A stretch of 64,000 bases of DNA, taken from Commensalibacter intestini A911 (lineage in GTDB: Bacteria; Pseudomonadota; Alphaproteobacteria; Acetobacterales; Acetobacteraceae). The first letter of the stretch is position 1. Each line of letters starts with the position of its first letter. The stretch is taken from assembly GCF_000231445.1 (NCBI RefSeq), contig NZ_AGFR01000007.1, positions 1 to 64,000 of the forward strand, written 5' to 3'. The notes beneath the pieces are model-generated. The model did not search any database. It was not told the DNA's origin and saw nothing but the letters and a program-made list of their open reading frames with translations. The translations under genes were made by a program, and so were the position numbers. Positions 1 through 8,124 of this stretch are shown here, in pieces.

Positions 1-1996
1 GCAGTGAAATCGTGTCAGAATGTTCTGAATTTACACCAGAGAAACCTTGGATTTGTGTTGTAACACTTGTATTCGGATCAGTGCCAACGATAGACGGATC
101 ACCAATAATAGTTAACCCACCATTATCATCTCCAACCAAGTTAATAGCACCACCATTAGACGTGGTAAGCTGTGCACTGCCGCCTTGGCTTAATGTAATA
201 TTTCCTTGAATATTAGTCTTTACAGAAACGTCTAAATACCCACCATTATTAATAGTGACATTTCCTAAATTCGCGCCATCACCTGCATAAACAGAACCAT
301 CAGTTACCGTCGTATCACTGGCAACTGCGCCACTATAAATACTTTGATAACCACCACTAATAATCGTATTGCTCGCAATTGCACCTGAAAATACAAACTG
401 ACTAGCATTATTAGTAAGCGATGTATTGTAAACAACAGCACCAGATGAAACGTTTTGCTTACCTCCAGCAAAGTAATTACTATTAACACTACCACCTGAA
501 ACATTCTGAGTTCCACTAGTAATACTGGTATTTGCTACGGTTCCACCACGAATATTTTGAACCCCACCACTATTTACGCTGGTATTAACAACACTTCCTC
601 CAGCAATACTTTGAACCCCATCATTACTTACATTAGTGTTAGAAACATTTCCTCCATCAATTCTCTGATTTCCACCACTAATAATATTAGCACTAACAAC
701 TATACCACTAAAAATATGCTGCAAAGCACCACTAGTAAGACTAATATTATTAACAGTCCCTCCCCATATATTTTGAGTATTCCCTTGTGCTATTGTAACA
801 CTATTAACATTAGCACCAGATGAAACAATTTGAGTAATGCCTGATCCTAATGATATATTATTAATTACAGCACCTGAATTAATAATTTGATAACCATAAT
901 TGCCAGCATTAGCACTAAGAGTAAAATTACTTAGATTTGCACCAGACATAATTACCTGGGAAGCATTATTACCTAAAGAAGTAATTCCACTTATTGTTCC
1001 TCCATAAAGAATCTGAGCTCCACTATTAATACTTACATTAGAAACAATACCACCATAAATCACCTGAGAACCATTATTTAAAACTGTATCCGTAACAGTC
1101 CCCCCATACACGCTCTGGTTACCACTACCTATACTTGTATAAGTAACATTCCCTGCAGAAACAGCCTGGTAACCACTATCAATACGTGTACTAACGACAT
1201 TACCACCAAAAACAACTGTTTGATATCCATTTACGATACTTGTATTGGTAACACTCAGTGGATTGCTACCCGTTTCTCTAACATCTTGATAACCACTCGT
1301 AATCCTCGTATAAGAAATCATCCCACCATTAAGTTCTTGATGTCCATTAGCTATATTTGTATAAGTCACACTTCCTAATGTAACCTTCTGGTTTCCACTA
1401 CTAATATAGGTACTAACAACATTGCTGCCCCCTGCTACACTCTGATCACCACCAAAAATACTTGTATTTTGAACAAAAGCTCCAGAAGTAATATACTGTG
1501 ACCCATTAGAAATAATAGTATTATTGACAGTTCCTCCAGAAAGATTCTGACTTCCACTATTAATATTTGTATTAATCACATTACCACTAGAAACAACAGT
1601 CTGGTTTCCACTAGTAATCATGGTGCTAACAATAGTGCCCTCTGCAATGTACTGATCGCCATTCGTAATATTGGTACTTGTAACAGTTCCAACAGAAACA
1701 TACTGACTACCATTTGTGATACTTGTGATAATCATGCTACCACTAGAAACAATGCTTTGATTACCATTTGTAATAACAGTACTTATAGCAGTCCCACCAG
1801 AAACAAACTGAGTACCACTAGTAAGAATCATATTATTAGCAACGTCACCACTATAAACATATGCATCACCAGTGACAACTAGCCCCCTATTCATATGTAA
1901 ATTCTCATTATCCACTGTTGCTGATAAATCTGATTGTGCATTACAGTTATTTGTAACGGTTGCCCCTGAAATGATATAATTACTACTGTCGCCCAT
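1..1996 (-). CDS. AIDA-type strand-loop-strand repeat protein, Hint-protein paralogue A (3' end off window)
   Basis: About 665 residues are visible, open to the left edge, so the C-terminus is missing. The ATG at 1996 follows an AGGGGG ribosome-binding site and opens MGDSSNYIISGATVTNN. From about residue 50 to 530 the protein is a run of 17-18-residue units of the type 'xxGxQxVxxGGxVxxTxI', as in autotransporter passenger strand-loop-strand repeats (AIDA/TIGR04415 type). It then has a stretch ending in SVTTQIQGFSG. The start and the post-repeat region closely match the neighbouring protein at 2179-4787, which continues into a Hint domain, so a Hint domain is expected beyond the window. There is no hydrophobic N-terminal signal peptide. 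By family it is a surface or secreted adhesin-like protein; substrate and export route are unknown. It has its own upstream region and is not obviously cotranscribed with paralogue B, which ends in a terminator. Confidence 0.85.
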   Translation of the reverse strand, partial: MGDSSNYIISGATVTNNCNAQSDLSATVDNENLHMNRGLVVTGDAYVYSGDVANNMILTSGTQFVSGGTAISTVITNGNQSIVSSGSMIITSITNGSQYVSVGTVTSTNITNGDQYIAEGTIVSTMITSGNQTVVSSGNVINTNINSGSQNLSGGTVNNTIISNGSQYITSGAFVQNTSIFGGDQSVAGGSNVVSTYISSGNQKVTLGSVTYTNIANGHQELNGGMISYTRITSGYQDVRETGSNPLSVTNTSIVNGYQTVVFGGNVVSTRIDSGYQAVSAGNVTYTSIGSGNQSVYGGTVTDTVLNNGSQVIYGGIVSNVSINSGAQILYGGTISGITSLGNNASQVIMSGANLSNFTLSANAGNYGYQIINSGAVINNISLGSGITQIVSSGANVNSVTIAQGNTQNIWGGTVNNISLTSGALQHIFSGIVVSANIISGGNQRIDGGNVSNTNVSNDGVQSIAGGSVVNTSVNSGGVQNIRGGTVANTSITSGTQNVSGGSVNSNYFAGGKQNVSSGAVVYNTSLTNNASQFVFSGAIASNTIISGGYQSIYSGAVASDTTVTDGSVYAGDGANLGNVTINNGGYLDVSVKTNIQGNITLSQGGSAQLTTSNGGAINLVGDDNGGLTIIGDPSIVGTDPNTSVTTQIQGFSGVNSEHSDTISL

Positions 1997-2061
1997 ACTA
2001 TGCCCCCTATAAACGCTTTATATTGTTAATTTTTTATATAAATACCGATATCGTTAATTTA

Positions 2062-2091
2062 TATTTTATTAAAGTATACTTTAATAAAATA
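2062..2091. repeat. perfect 30-bp palindrome upstream of paralogue A
   Basis: Bases 2062-2091 read identically on both strands, centred between 2076 and 2077 (core TTAAAGTATACTTTAA). The palindrome lies 66-95 bases upstream of the ATG at 1996 and overlaps the conserved upstream block at 2076-2130. Only part of it is kept upstream of paralogue B. A dimeric regulator site or cruciform is possible; function is inferred only. Confidence 0.7.
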
Positions 2092-2130
2092 CGTTAATAA
2101 ATAAAAATATTTACATACAATTAATAATTG
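2076..2130 (-). promoter_or_regulatory. upstream block shared by both Hint/AIDA genes (copy A)
   Basis: This 55-base block aligns without gaps to 4877-4931. Shared segments include ATACTTTAATAA, ACGTTAATAAA and AATAATTG. It lies 80 bases upstream of the paralogue A start; copy B lies 90 bases upstream of its start. Conserved AT-rich non-coding sequence at matched distance suggests a common promoter or regulator site, but no clear -35/-10 pair was identified. Confidence 0.5.
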
Positions 2131-2152
2131 GCACTTTAAAACAAACAAATAA

Positions 2153-2180
2153 AAAAGCCTGTTATATGTAACAGGCTTTT
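2153..2180 (-). terminator. Rho-independent terminator of the Hint gene B
   Basis: A 12-bp stem (arms 2153-2164 and 2169-2180) with a 4-base loop has the core GCCTGTTA/TAACAGGC. On the minus strand it is followed by a T run. It overlaps the stop codon of the gene ending at 2179, so transcription of gene B should end before paralogue A. Confidence 0.85.
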
Positions 2181-3120
2181 ATTCAGTCATTATATTGATG
2201 TTAATACACGGTCTTAACCAACCAGTGTCCATTTCATCCTCAGCCTCTGTCACGAGCTCTATATATGGCCCCTCAGATAAAATCTGTAAGGATATATAAA
2301 TCACTGAATTATCAACTAAGTGCTTGCTCTTAATAGGTAATAACGCTCTACCTTTAGTCCAACGACCTGCTTTCTTTTCTTTTGCATGCCAGCCTTCAAG
2401 TTCTTCTTCCTCACGTAAAATATTAGATAACTCATTTTTATTATCCGCAAAGATCATCACTTCACCAACCAAGACCCCTAAGAAATGACGATTATCTACA
2501 AATGGACCAATCACATCACAAAGACGACTACGTCTAGAGTTAATCCATACAGACTCTACTGTTGAAGGAACCATAAACGTTACCCACTCACCAGAAACAC
2601 GCTTATTACGAATAACTTGCCCTTGATCCGTTACTAAATGAAGATCTGAATCATTCACAAGTTGAACATGACGGCCTTTATAATCTACTTTCAATCTTTG
2701 AGCGCGTTTATTGAGTTTATTATATAACGGTTCAACAACATCTTGAGCAACCACAAGTGGCGCCGCTGCATCTACCTCCCAATCCTTGGCTGATTGGAAT
2801 GACGTCTCAATAACCTTTTGATCACGGTTAAACGCATGACGATTGCCTGTATCTAGATAACTTTCCGTGCGAACACCATCCGCAATAATCACCGCATGAT
2901 CTTGTGTTTCAAGATGATAATATTCATAAGAAGTAATCGAATAATCGTAGTAAATCGTAGAGCCATTCACCAACATCCGTGCAGGAATAAACTTATCTTC
3001 AAAGAATAAACAATGTTCTGCTGTTACTAATAAATCTTTATAAGGCACCCCTTTCGCAATCGCATCTTTCACAATACGAACAGGATACCCAGCCATATCA
3101 TCAGGAAGAGATGTATTCAC
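2179..3120 (-). CDS. C-terminal fragment of Hint-domain protein B (after frameshift)
   Basis: This 313-residue reading frame continues the protein of 3117-4787 after a one-base frameshift. The first codons shown here are probably not a real start: read without interruption, the frame gives VGKKYCRVNTSLPDD, joining the previous fragment at about 3144. It completes a Hint_2 (Hedgehog/intein-like) domain: LLVTAEHCLFF carries the block B TxxH signature (T33, H36), followed by ARMLVNG, YYHLETQDHAVIIADG and AESYLDTGNR-like text (here TESYLDTGNR), a family hallmark. The last 150 or so residues are a trailing domain I do not recognise. Hint domains catalyse autocatalytic peptide-bond rearrangement. 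Whether this split version is made as one protein depends on the frameshift being an error, phase-variable or bypassed. Confidence 0.75.
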   Translation of the reverse strand: MNTSLPDDMAGYPVRIVKDAIAKGVPYKDLLVTAEHCLFFEDKFIPARMLVNGSTIYYDYSITSYEYYHLETQDHAVIIADGVRTESYLDTGNRHAFNRDQKVIETSFQSAKDWEVDAAAPLVVAQDVVEPLYNKLNKRAQRLKVDYKGRHVQLVNDSDLHLVTDQGQVIRNKRVSGEWVTFMVPSTVESVWINSRRSRLCDVIGPFVDNRHFLGVLVGEVMIFADNKNELSNILREEEELEGWHAKEKKAGRWTKGRALLPIKSKHLVDNSVIYISLQILSEGPYIELVTEAEDEMDTGWLRPCININIMTE

Positions 3121-4787
3121 ACGACAATATTTCTTACCAACCCAGTGACTTCACGTTCAACATATTTCTTTTGAACCCAATCATACGTCGTTACAAAATC
3201 ACCCACTTGAAGTGCTTCAATATTCTTCACACCCAACTTCGTTTTAATTTGCGTCCCAGATAAGAAACAAACTGTGAGAATTAAACCAGACACTCCATCC
3301 GTAGACTCTTTAATAGAATATCCTGTTTGTTTAATCCCAAGAATATTTAATGTTAGAGCAAAACCTGTATCCATTGTCAGCGTAATATGATTTTCATCTG
3401 AGTAAGTTACACTACTTAATGTGCCAGTCTTCAGACCATCATATTCCAATAAAATACCATCGGAATGGCTTGCATCTGTACCTGCAAAACCTTGAATTTG
3501 TGTTGTAACACTTGCATTATTACCTTCCCAGTTTATTAATGGTGGCTCACCAATAATCGTTAACCCACCATTCTCGTCTCCAACCAAATTAACAACACCG
3601 CCATTAGACGTGGTAATCAATGCACTGCCACCAGGATTTAAGGTTACCTCCCCTTGAATGTTAGCACCAAGTCCTACGTCTAACCAACCACCATTATTAA
3701 TTGTTACGTTACTAACTGTTGCACCATCATCTGCATAAATCGCACCAGATGAGATAATTTGAGTGCCAGAACCACTTATAATTGCGCCACTCAAACTTGC
3801 ACCAGACATAATCACTTGAGAAGCATTTGTACCTAAATAAGTTATACCACTTATTTCACCCCCTGAGATTATCTGAGCTCCGCTAGTTATAGCCGTATCA
3901 TACACAATACCACTTAGAATATATTGATTTCCATCATTTACAAACGTACTATAAACGGAACCTCCGTAAACATATTGATTTGCATAATTAGTAAGACTAG
4001 TATTAGAAACTACTCCACTATAAATTCTCTGAAGTCCTGTATTTATAAATGTATCATAAACCTCACCTCCTGAAATATACTGACTCGTATAGTTACTAAG
4101 GTGCGTATTCGAAACTACTCCAGCAGAAATAAAGTGTCGTCCATTTATTATAGTGTTATTAAAGGCACTGCCAGCGTCAACATACTGATCCCCACTCTGA
4201 ATATATGTATCAATTACTACTCCACCAAGAACCCTCTGAAATCCATCGAAGATACTTGTATCAGAAGCTACTCCGCCATAAACTCCTTGACATCCATCTT
4301 TCTGAAACTTTGTATGAACAACTGTGCCTCCTGAAATGTACTGTGTACCAATATTAAAACTAGTATTTACAACAGATCCATTCCAGACCTCTTGTTGACC
4401 ACTATACTGTCCCCCATCAAAATTAATATTTGACGCAATTCCACTCACAACCCTTTGAAATGCTCCACTGCCTAACAAAGAAATATTTGTAGCAGTTCCA
4501 CCATAAAGATACTGAATACCATCTGTAATCGTAGCGCTATTAACATAGCCACCTTCTCGAACATACATTGCAGCAGATGAAATATTTAAAGAATTTACAG
4601 ACATACCACTAGTAATATATACATTACTCAGATTAGTAACAACTACACCTCTATTTATATACAAAGTATCATCTCCAGGAGGACAACTAATTATCGTCTC
4701 CTCAGATGAGGATGACTGGATTTCACTTCCAATACTATTATTCGTAACAGATGCTCCTGAAATGATATGATTACTACTGTTGCTCAC
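3117..4787 (-). CDS. N-terminal fragment of AIDA-repeat Hint-domain protein B (frameshifted)
   Basis: This fragment has 556 residues and starts with GTG at 4787, six bases after a strong AAAGGAG site. It opens MSNSSNHIISGASVTNN, then has about 17-18-residue strand-loop-strand repeats from roughly residue 60 to 350 (units such as NQYVYGGSVYSTFVNDG). A linker ending SVTTQIQGFAG follows. A Hint domain begins at C507 (CFLSGTQIKT), the expected nucleophile. The frame then leaves the Hint domain at about 3144 and stops at TGA after NIVV. One extra T after the ACT codon, or a -1 shift, would restore the family sequence into the frame at 2179-3120, giving about 869 residues. No N-terminal signal peptide is visible. 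A small 5' hairpin (4809-4829) precedes the ribosome-binding site. Confidence 0.8.
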   Translation of the reverse strand: MSNSSNHIISGASVTNNSIGSEIQSSSSEETIISCPPGDDTLYINRGVVVTNLSNVYITSGMSVNSLNISSAAMYVREGGYVNSATITDGIQYLYGGTATNISLLGSGAFQRVVSGIASNINFDGGQYSGQQEVWNGSVVNTSFNIGTQYISGGTVVHTKFQKDGCQGVYGGVASDTSIFDGFQRVLGGVVIDTYIQSGDQYVDAGSAFNNTIINGRHFISAGVVSNTHLSNYTSQYISGGEVYDTFINTGLQRIYSGVVSNTSLTNYANQYVYGGSVYSTFVNDGNQYILSGIVYDTAITSGAQIISGGEISGITYLGTNASQVIMSGASLSGAIISGSGTQIISSGAIYADDGATVSNVTINNGGWLDVGLGANIQGEVTLNPGGSALITTSNGGVVNLVGDENGGLTIIGEPPLINWEGNNASVTTQIQGFAGTDASHSDGILLEYDGLKTGTLSSVTYSDENHITLTMDTGFALTLNILGIKQTGYSIKESTDGVSGLILTVCFLSGTQIKTKLGVKNIEALQVGDFVTTYDWVQKKYVEREVTGLVRNIVV

Positions 4788-4808
4788 GATATGCTCCTTT
4801 GAGTAATT

Positions 4809-4829
4809 CTGAGGTTACTTAGACCTCAG
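4809..4829 (-). other. 5'-UTR hairpin of Hint gene B
   Basis: CTGAGGT (4809-4815) pairs with ACCTCAG (4823-4829) over a 7-base loop, placed just upstream of the AAAGGAG site of the GTG start at 4787. It may stabilise the mRNA leader or block ribosome access; no T run follows on the minus strand, so it is not a typical terminator. Confidence 0.4.
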
Positions 4830-4876
4830 TGAGAGGGACTTATTCGTTTTAAATAAATGAAAATTGCTTAATTATA

Positions 4877-4931
4877 ATACTTTAATAATGAACGTTAATA
4901 AAACAAAATATATACTGATACCTAATAATTG
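4877..4931 (-). promoter_or_regulatory. upstream block shared by both Hint/AIDA genes (copy B)
   Basis: Gap-free 55-base counterpart of 2076-2130, lying 90 bases before the GTG start at 4787. The match of non-coding AT-rich sequence at similar spacing suggests shared control of the two paralogues, or recent duplication that included the promoter. Confidence 0.5.
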
Positions 4932-5185
4932 ATTTATTTTAACAAAAAGTTTTTTACGCAATTAATATTTTTTTATCGAAAAATAGTGTATAATAAGCAC
5001 AAATTTAATTATGCTATTTTATACTCTTCATTTTTGTTTTATATAGCTTTTAACTTGATCCGTTTTTGCTTTATAGCCAAAACGCTATTATATTCCCTGC
5101 GTCATAACGACATCGTCGTTAAGCGTTTTCATCAACCATTTTTAGTCCATAATGGTCTATAAATAAGGATTTAGTCGTTACTGCG

Positions 5186-6745
5186 ATGATGTATTACAGC
5201 CGCAAGAAACTAGCCCTGGTTATTATTACCTGTTTTATTGGGCTATTATTATGTTTACCGAATTTTATGTCTTCTCCCTCGCCAAAAATTCCTTGGCGCC
5301 AAGTCCATTTAGGATTGGATTTACGGGGTGGATCTTACTTGTTAATGCAAATTGATTTAAATGCATTAACCAAAAATCGTTTACAAACCCTCAGTGATAA
5401 TATCCGCCAAACCTTGATCTCGAAAGATCTCGGATATAAAGATATTCACAGCTCTGACAAAGACCATAATATCAGCTTTACTTTACGCAGCCCTTCTGAA
5501 AAAGACGCTGTATTAAAAGTATTACGTGCAATGCCTAAAGCCGTTATTAATGAGTTTAGCGTGAGTGATGGCCCAAATGATCAAATTACTCTGACTCTTT
5601 CAGAAGCTGCCATGCAAAAACGGGGTAGCGATGCCATTGCACAATCTATTGAGATTGTTCGACGTCGTATTGATGCGACAGGGGCTGTTGATCCTTCAAT
5701 CACTCGTCAAGGTGAAGATCGCATTGTTGTTCAACTCCCTGGCGTTGACGATCCAGATCGTATTAAAAAGCTATTGGGCACCACTGCAAAAATGACGTTT
5801 CATCTGTTAGATGACAGTGCAACCAACCCAGATTTTCCTCCTCCTGGCGTAACTTTTATGCCAATGATGGAAGATCCAACCAGAAAACTTCCTATTCGTG
5901 ATCATGTTGAAGTCGACGGTGCTGAGCTCACTAATGCTAGTGCGGGTATGGATCAACAAAGCGGCGAATATGCGGTGAACTTCCAGTTTGATACTGCTGG
6001 CGCTCAAGCTTTTGCCAATGTAACCAGAACAAATATTGGTAAACCTTTTGCCATTGTTTTGGATAACCAAGTCATTACAGCACCGGTGATTAGAGGCGTT
6101 ATTCCTGGAGGAAGCGGACAAATCACCGGCGGCTTTACCGTACAAAAGGCAACAGATCTTGCTTTGATGTTACGCTCTGGTGCTTTACCTGCACCATTAA
6201 AAATCGTCGAGGAACGTACGATTGGTGCTTCATTGGGTGAAGATGCAATCCGTGCCGGCGCAATCAGCCTTGGCGTTGGTTTTGTTTTCGTAATTATCTT
6301 CATGCTTGTTTTCTATGGTCGTTTTGGTTTTTATGCAGATATTGCCCTTTTTGCAAACCTTATTTTAATGACTGCCATTTTATCTTTGTTCGAAGCAACT
6401 CTTACGCTTCCTGGTATGGCTGGGATGTTGTTAACATTAGGTATGGCCGTTGATGCAAATATCTTGATAAACGAGCGTATTCGAGAAGAAGTCCGTAACG
6501 GACGCACACCTTTGGATGCATTACAAGCAGGATTTAACAGAGCATTAAGCACGATTGTTGATAGTAACGTTGCTGCATTTTTATCTCACGTTATGCTGTT
6601 TGTCTTTGGTACAGGCCCTGTGCGTGGATTTGCTTTGACTATTACGATTGGTATCGTAACCACACTCTTTACGACTTTATGTTTGTCTTGGATGTTGATT
6701 GTCCGCTGGTATGCGGTTACTCGCCCCAAAGAACTACCAATTTGA
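5186..6745 (+). CDS. secD: protein translocase subunit SecD
   Basis: 519 residues, a usual SecD length. SecD acts with SecF in the inner membrane and uses the proton gradient to pull Sec substrates into the periplasm. The N-terminal membrane segment lies at about residues 9-27, the signature LGLDLRGG at 42-49, then the large periplasmic domain (IVVQLPGVDDPDRIKKLLG), and five C-terminal membrane helices from about residue 355 with GMAVDANILINERIREE. Two adjacent ATG codons (5186, 5189) could start; an AAGGA lies 16 bases before the first, which is rather far. secF follows 10 bases downstream. yajC, the common upstream partner, is absent. Confident call. Confidence 0.97.
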   Translation: MMYYSRKKLALVIITCFIGLLLCLPNFMSSPSPKIPWRQVHLGLDLRGGSYLLMQIDLNALTKNRLQTLSDNIRQTLISKDLGYKDIHSSDKDHNISFTLRSPSEKDAVLKVLRAMPKAVINEFSVSDGPNDQITLTLSEAAMQKRGSDAIAQSIEIVRRRIDATGAVDPSITRQGEDRIVVQLPGVDDPDRIKKLLGTTAKMTFHLLDDSATNPDFPPPGVTFMPMMEDPTRKLPIRDHVEVDGAELTNASAGMDQQSGEYAVNFQFDTAGAQAFANVTRTNIGKPFAIVLDNQVITAPVIRGVIPGGSGQITGGFTVQKATDLALMLRSGALPAPLKIVEERTIGASLGEDAIRAGAISLGVGFVFVIIFMLVFYGRFGFYADIALFANLILMTAILSLFEATLTLPGMAGMLLTLGMAVDANILINERIREEVRNGRTPLDALQAGFNRALSTIVDSNVAAFLSHVMLFVFGTGPVRGFALTITIGIVTTLFTTLCLSWMLIVRWYAVTRPKELPI

Positions 6746-6755
6746 AAGAAAGAAC

Positions 6756-7700
6756 ATGCTAGGCCGTCCTTTATTACATTTAGTCCCCCATGGCACTAAA
6801 ATTAACTTTATGCGTGGGCGCTTTATTGGGTTAATTACTTCTGCAGTTCTCTCTATTGCGTCTCTTATCCTCTTTTTTCACCCTGGTTTAACCCTTGGAT
6901 TGGATTTTCGTGGCGGGATCGTCGTCGAAGCTCAAACTCAAGGTCCTGCTGATTTTGCAAAAATCAGAATGGAATTAAATCAGGCTCATATCTCTGCTGC
7001 TGGCTTACAACAATTTGGTGCAAATAATAGCGTCCTTATTCGTTTAGATGCTCCAAAAGAAAATAATGCCGAAGCGACTCAAAGTTTAATTAATCAAGTA
7101 AAACAAACCATCACTGCAGCTCAAGATGGAACAAAGATTGTTCGTGCTGATGCTGTTGGTGCTTCTGTTTCTTCTGAACTATTTCATCATGGTTTACTAG
7201 CTCTGGGCTGTAGTTTGCTAATGATTATGTTTTATATTTGGTTCAGGTTTGAATGGGAATTTGCACTTAGTGCGATTATTACCCTCATTCTGGATTTAAC
7301 CAAGGCAATTGGTTTTCTTGTCATTACACACTTTGAGTTTGACTTGGTGATGGTTGCTGCACTTTTGACAATTCTAGGGTATTCTACCAACGATAAAGTG
7401 GTGGTGTATGATAGAGTAAGAGAAAATCTACGCAAATATCATTCTATGCCCATTCGTGAGCTGATTGATATGTCCATTAATGAAACCCTAAGCCGAACGC
7501 TTGCAACATCAGCCACCGTATTCTTGGCAGCACTACCCCTAGCCCTGTTTGGTGGTGCATCTCTATCAGGATTTGCATGGGTCATGTTATTTGGGATTGT
7601 TGTTGGAACATCCTCTTCAATCTTCATCGCTGCACCTTTATTACTCTTTATGGAAGAAGGCAGCCTAAGAAGAAGAACGAAAAAAACATCCTCGCAATAA
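6756..7700 (+). CDS. secF: protein translocase subunit SecF
   Basis: 314 residues from the ATG at 6756 (MLGRPLLHLV), preceded by GAAAGAAAG. A longer frame from 6699 overlaps the end of secD and adds 19 residues that do not look like SecF. It has a first membrane helix at about 23-42, the SecF motif LGLDFRGG at 47-54, a periplasmic domain, and five C-terminal helices with GYSTNDKVVVYDRVREN. It partners SecD in late steps of Sec translocation and is cotranscribed with it. A terminator follows at 7721. Confidence 0.96.
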   Translation: MLGRPLLHLVPHGTKINFMRGRFIGLITSAVLSIASLILFFHPGLTLGLDFRGGIVVEAQTQGPADFAKIRMELNQAHISAAGLQQFGANNSVLIRLDAPKENNAEATQSLINQVKQTITAAQDGTKIVRADAVGASVSSELFHHGLLALGCSLLMIMFYIWFRFEWEFALSAIITLILDLTKAIGFLVITHFEFDLVMVAALLTILGYSTNDKVVVYDRVRENLRKYHSMPIRELIDMSINETLSRTLATSATVFLAALPLALFGGASLSGFAWVMLFGIVVGTSSSIFIAAPLLLFMEEGSLRRRTKKTSSQ

Positions 7701-7720
7701 TAATTTGATTTAAACAAAAA

Positions 7721-7750
7721 GGTAGCTAAATAATTTAGCTACCTTTTTTT
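7721..7750. terminator. bidirectional terminator between secF and the lipoprotein gene
   Basis: GGTAGCTAAA (7721-7730) pairs with TTTAGCTACC (7734-7743) over a 3-base loop, with an A run before it and a T run after it. It can end both secF (plus) and the convergent gene ending at 7752 (minus). Confidence 0.9.
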
Positions 7751-7751
7751 A

Positions 7752-8084
7752 TTATAACTGCTCTTTTTGATTCGATGTGATAAAAGCGATCATTTGTTCC
7801 ATCAAATATTGAGCTTGTTCCAAATTAGTCGTCGTCGGCTGCGTTAAGACTCTAATAATCGATAATTTTGCTTGCTGATCCAACTGAGCCAATGCTGTAA
7901 ACTGTGCTTTTGTCACAGATGGATCTTGTAAATATCCCATACACATTCCATGAACAAATAGATAATTGATTGCAACAGAATGTGGCGTTGGTTTATCAAT
8001 AGAGCTGCTATCTCTTTCCATTTGACACCCTAGTAATGGCGAAATAAAAAGAGCAACAGCTAACAAACGCTTTATTTTTTTCAT
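7752..8084 (-). CDS. putative small lipoprotein of unknown function
   Basis: 110 residues. The N-terminus MKKIKRLLAVALFISPLLGC is a lipoprotein signal peptide with lipobox LLGC, so the mature protein would begin at C20 and be lipid-anchored. The rest is soluble, helical and contains FVHGMCMGYLQDPSVT, with two further Cys/Met-containing turns but no motif I recognise. It lies downstream of mscL on the same strand, 40 bases away, and may be cotranscribed with it. Function unknown. Confidence 0.75.
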   Translation of the reverse strand: MKKIKRLLAVALFISPLLGCQMERDSSSIDKPTPHSVAINYLFVHGMCMGYLQDPSVTKAQFTALAQLDQQAKLSIIRVLTQPTTTNLEQAQYLMEQMIAFITSNQKEQL

Positions 8085-8124
8085 TTATCAAAATCTTTGC
8101 GCATCGTTATACATTCTTATATGT

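Larger units (their letters stand above)
4788..5185. other. 398-base intergenic region between Hint gene B and secD
   Basis: No gene is supported here. From left to right it holds the ribosome-binding site of the minus-strand gene (4793-4800), a 7-bp 5'-UTR hairpin (4809-4815 with 4823-4829), the 55-base conserved block (4877-4931), an AT-rich stretch, and two small hairpins before secD (5105-5111 with 5115-5121, and 5135-5140 with 5151-5156). A 77-codon plus-strand frame at 4929-5162 is rich in F, Y, I and K and looks like chance in AT-rich DNA. The usual secD neighbour yajC is not here. Confidence 0.6.

Noticed and set aside
12-823. Several plus-strand and off-frame minus-strand reading frames across the repeat gene
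   Set aside because: They are rich in Ser, Thr, Asn, Ile or Val from reading the repeats in other frames; the long in-frame minus-strand gene with a ribosome-binding site explains the DNA.
300-1900. Regular repeats resembling a CRISPR array
   Set aside because: The units are imperfect, contiguous, 51-54 bases long and translate into protein repeats, with no spacers and no cas genes.
3117-3150. Programmed ribosomal frameshift joining the Hint fragments
   Set aside because: No slippery heptamer is present at the break; a simple indel explains it better.
4929-5162. 77-codon plus-strand frame before secD as a possible yajC
   Set aside because: No YajC-like hydrophobic start and core, no ribosome-binding site, and composition as expected from AT-rich non-coding DNA.
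6699-6755. Longer secF start within secD
   Set aside because: The extra residues are secD in another frame; the ATG at 6756 has a ribosome-binding site and fits the family.
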